Source: Rhodoferax bucti (GTDB lineage: Bacteria; Pseudomonadota; Gammaproteobacteria; Burkholderiales; Burkholderiaceae_C). From it: 64,000 nucleotides of DNA. The notes beneath the pieces are model-generated. The model made no database searches. It was not told the DNA's origin and worked only from the letters and a program-made list of their open reading frames with translations. The translations under genes and the position numbers were made by a program. Shown one piece after another: positions 62,195 through 64,000 of the stretch. The DNA lies in NCBI RefSeq assembly GCF_005876985.1, contig NZ_VAHD01000004.1, positions 222,075 through 286,074 of the forward strand. The letters are read 5' to 3'. Positions within the stretch are counted from its first letter, which is position 1. Each line of letters opens with the position of its first letter.

Positions 62195-62260
62195 TTTGGA
62201 AAATCAAGCACTTACAGTGCAGCACAGTACAAAGCGCTCTATTGACTGCTACTCCAAAGC

Positions 62261-62354
62261 GGGGGTACAAACGGGGGGAGATTCCAGAGAAACGGGGGGG
62301 ATTTTGAGCCTGTACCCCCAAAAACTGTACCCCCACTAGGAGCCGTACCCCCAT
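62261..62354. repeat. GTACCCCC repeats between ssrA and the integrase gene
   Basis: GTACCCCCA occurs directly three times (from 62312, 62327 and 62346), with one inverted GGGGGTAC at 62261. Related runs ACGGGGGGA (62270) and ACGGGGGGG (62292) lie between. The position, between the att site and the int start, suits recombinase arm-type sites or an operator for int; the last copy overlaps the int start. Confidence 0.65.
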
Positions 62355-63612
62355 GCTGACTGATGCTCAGTGCAAAAACGCCGTGTGCCCGGCAGACAAA
62401 AAGCAAGCGCGGTTTGCCGATTCGGGCGGCATGTACCTACAGGTTAGCCCCACAGGGTCTAAGCGCTGGTTTTTGAAGTATCGGATTGACGGCAAAGAAA
62501 AGCAGCTCGCGCTGGGCAGCTACCCGGCAGTAACTCTTTCAGAGGCTCGCAAGGCCCGTGACGCGGCAAAGCTCAAAAAGTCTGAGGGCGTCGATCCTGT
62601 ACAGGCGCGCAAGCTGGAAAAGCTGAAAAACACCCGCAGCACTGGTGACACGTTCAAGGCCATCGCACTGGAGTGGTACGCAAAGCAGGCACCACAATGG
62701 AGCGAAAGCCACGCCGGGCGCATGTTGCGGCAACTGGAGCGCGATCTGTTTCCGTGGATTGGTGAGCGGCCTATCGCTGAGATTCACGCCATGGAGCTAT
62801 TGGCAGCGCTGCACAAGGTAGAGGAGCGGGGCGCTCTGGAAACGGCAGACCGTGCCCTGATGCTGGCCCGGCAGGTTTGGGACTACTGGCTACCCACGGC
62901 AGACGTGCAGCAACGCAATATCACTGAGGGATTGAAGGCCAGGCTAACCCCCTACCGTGGCAAGAGCTTTGCGGCCATCGTGGAGCCTCTGCGCATGGGC
63001 GAGCTACTGCGCGCAATCAAGAGCTACAAGGGCGGCCCTATCGTGCGCACAGCGCTGCAATTGGGCCCCATGCTGTACCAACGTCCCGGCAACCTGCGAG
63101 AGATGGAATGGACGGAGCTGGACCTAGAGGCGGGTCTGTGGACGATTCCCAGCATGAAGATGAAGCGCACCAAGCTGGAAAAGGAAAACGGAGAGGCGCA
63201 CGTCGTGCCTTTGCCCATGCAAGCTGTGGCGCTGCTAAAGGCCATCCAGCCCCTGACAGGGCACGGGCGCTATGTGTTCCCCGGTGAGCGCAGTCATGAC
63301 CGGCCTATCTCTGATAACTCTGTACGCAGTGGCCTGTACGCATTGGGCTTTGGGAAAGAACAGACTTGGCACGGCTTCCGAGCAAGCGCGCGCACGATGC
63401 TGGTGGACGAATTGAACCTAGACCCTTTGGCAATCGAGGCGAACCTAGCCCACGCAGTGAAAGACTCAAACGGACGCAGCTACAACCGGACGCAGTACCT
63501 TAAACAGCGGTTTGAAATGGTGCAGCAATGGGCTGACTACTTGGACAAGCTGGCACGGGGCGCTGATGTGTGGGCTGCTGCCGGTCCCGTGGACACCGAC
63601 CTAAGCTTTTAA
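62353..63612 (+). CDS. int: Tyrosine recombinase / integrase, P4-like (DUF4102 N-terminus)
   Basis: Site-specific recombinase of a genomic island or prophage inserted at ssrA, 419 residues. The N-terminal DUF4102 domain opens with LTDAQCKNA and KRWFLKYRIDGKEKQLALG. The catalytic residues are Arg244 in YQRPGNLREMEW, His340 and Arg343 in HGFRASA, His367 in NLAHAV and Tyr377 in SYNRTQYL. The last few residues overlap an IS3 remnant, so the C-terminus may have been altered. No excisionase gene is within the window. Confidence 0.93.
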   Translation: MLTDAQCKNAVCPADKKQARFADSGGMYLQVSPTGSKRWFLKYRIDGKEKQLALGSYPAVTLSEARKARDAAKLKKSEGVDPVQARKLEKLKNTRSTGDTFKAIALEWYAKQAPQWSESHAGRMLRQLERDLFPWIGERPIAEIHAMELLAALHKVEERGALETADRALMLARQVWDYWLPTADVQQRNITEGLKARLTPYRGKSFAAIVEPLRMGELLRAIKSYKGGPIVRTALQLGPMLYQRPGNLREMEWTELDLEAGLWTIPSMKMKRTKLEKENGEAHVVPLPMQAVALLKAIQPLTGHGRYVFPGERSHDRPISDNSVRSGLYALGFGKEQTWHGFRASARTMLVDELNLDPLAIEANLAHAVKDSNGRSYNRTQYLKQRFEMVQQWADYLDKLARGADVWAAAGPVDTDLSF

Positions 63613-63906
63613 AGCTTCCTCAAACTGTATCGGACTTACGTACCCCAATGTGGAATGTCGACGCGTTGAGTTGTAGAACCGTTCAATGTAATCAAACACA
63701 TCGGCGCGTGCCTGCTCTCGGGTTCGATAGACCTTCCTGGCTGTGCGTTCGGTCTTGAGCGAACTGAAGAAGCTCTCCATGGCCGAGTTATCCCAGACCT
63801 CGCCAGCCCGGCTCATGCTGCATGTGATGCCTTGTTCCTTGAGCAGTTGCTGGAAGTGCTCACTGGTGTACTGGGCGGATTCAACCGGTCGTCGCAACAC
63901 CTTCAA
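63601..63906 (-). pseudogene. IS3-family transposase OrfB, 3' fragment
   Basis: The last 90 or so residues of an rve-type DDE transposase are clear: QYTSEHFQQLLKEQGITCSM, WDNSAMESFFSSLKTERTAR and YNSTRRHSTLGYVSPIQFEE. The first two catalytic Asp residues and the HSD motif before QYTS are missing: homology breaks at about 63876, after which the sequence belongs to another element. The stop codon overlaps the integrase stop, so the IS end probably lies inside the int 3' end. It cannot make an active transposase. Confidence 0.88.
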
Positions 63907-63919
63907 TCAGGAGGTGTTT
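63876..63919 (+). mobile_element. Probable left end of the IS30-like element
   Basis: TTCAACCGGTCGTCGCAACA and the following bases belong neither to the IS3 remnant nor to the coding region that follows. The boundary is inferred from the point where IS3 similarity stops; the inverted repeat partner is outside the window. Confidence 0.45.
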
Positions 63920-64000
63920 ATGGGGCGACCCGCAGGATGGATGAAGCAATTGACAGGGAGAGACGCGATGCGCTCTCCGGGGGCTCCTTCGCTTCGGCGA
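63920..64000 (+). CDS. IS30-like transposase, N-terminus only, cut by the window edge
   Basis: A good GGAGGT precedes the ATG. The 27 visible residues MGRPAGWMKQLTGRDAMRSP are followed by GAPSLRR; the GRPxGW and SPGAPSxRR pattern is what I recall from IS30-family transposases of soil and freshwater bacteria. The rest lies outside the window. This element seems to have inserted into the IS3 copy. Confidence 0.7.
   Translation, partial: MGRPAGWMKQLTGRDAMRSPGAPSLRR

Overview
The window reads as a chromosomal segment of a high-GC betaproteobacterium of the Comamonadaceae, probably close to Rhodoferax or Curvibacter; the genus is inference. Support comes from the ssrA tag ANDERFALAA, a fused aroA-cmk gene, the gyrA-serC-pheA-tyrA-aroA/cmk-rpsA-ihfB-lapA-lapB-rfaE1-rfaD run, PEP-CTERM proteins, and short dispersed palindromes of a kind I associate with this family.

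Layout. 1-2820: rsgA (cut by the window edge), pterin dehydratase and an M48 protease, divergent from orn. 3057-10049: an RGG-tailed DEAD-box helicase, an oxidoreductase, guaC behind a terminator-like leader, uvrD and a small monooxygenase. 10121-16242 (minus): two PEP-CTERM paralogues, Pho-box-controlled phoX, and an overlapping thrB / membrane protein / FecR-type operon. 16397-24091: polA, a chemoreceptor, a dienelactone hydrolase and ZIP transporter pair, and a TetR-type regulator with its operator. 24088-30008: a tripartite RND efflux operon. 30009-31797: a manganese (yybP-ykoY) riboswitch, a GDT1-family exporter and a frameshifted DmeF-type metal exporter. 31794-37021 (minus): a CHASE/PAS histidine kinase, a sulfurtransferase, an EamA transporter and a Rieske oxygenase. 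37221-40382: xseB-ispA-dxs. 40587-44502: a split TRAP transporter for 2-oxoacids. 44726-45139: a universal stress protein behind an FNR-type promoter. 45183-59420 (minus): fluoride channel, ComEA-like protein, heptose synthesis, LapA/B, IHF-beta, S1, aromatic amino acid and serine synthesis, gyrA. 59657-62146: ompA-type protein, ubiG, gph, tmRNA. 62147-64000: an integrative element at the 3' end of ssrA, with an integrase and an IS3-family remnant cut by an IS30-like element.

Working together: the minus-strand block links heptose supply (rfaE1, rfaD) with LPS control (lapA, lapB), and chorismate use (aroA, pheA, tyrA) with serC; xseB-ispA-dxs joins isoprenoid synthesis to an exonuclease subunit; ubiG uses the isoprenoid-derived quinone precursor.

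The most unusual signals are (i) a family of roughly 60-bp palindromic repeats, about ten copies, several lying in frame inside UvrD, PolA, AroA and an efflux outer-membrane protein or forming protein ends; (ii) five genes whose -10-like hexamer sits exactly 12 bases before the ATG, implying leaderless mRNAs; (iii) competing RNA structures upstream of guaC and the GDT1 exporter; and (iv) direct repeats between ssrA and the integrase that look like recombinase arm sites. No CRISPR array, tRNA or rRNA gene was seen, and no gene-free stretch exceeds about 300 bases.
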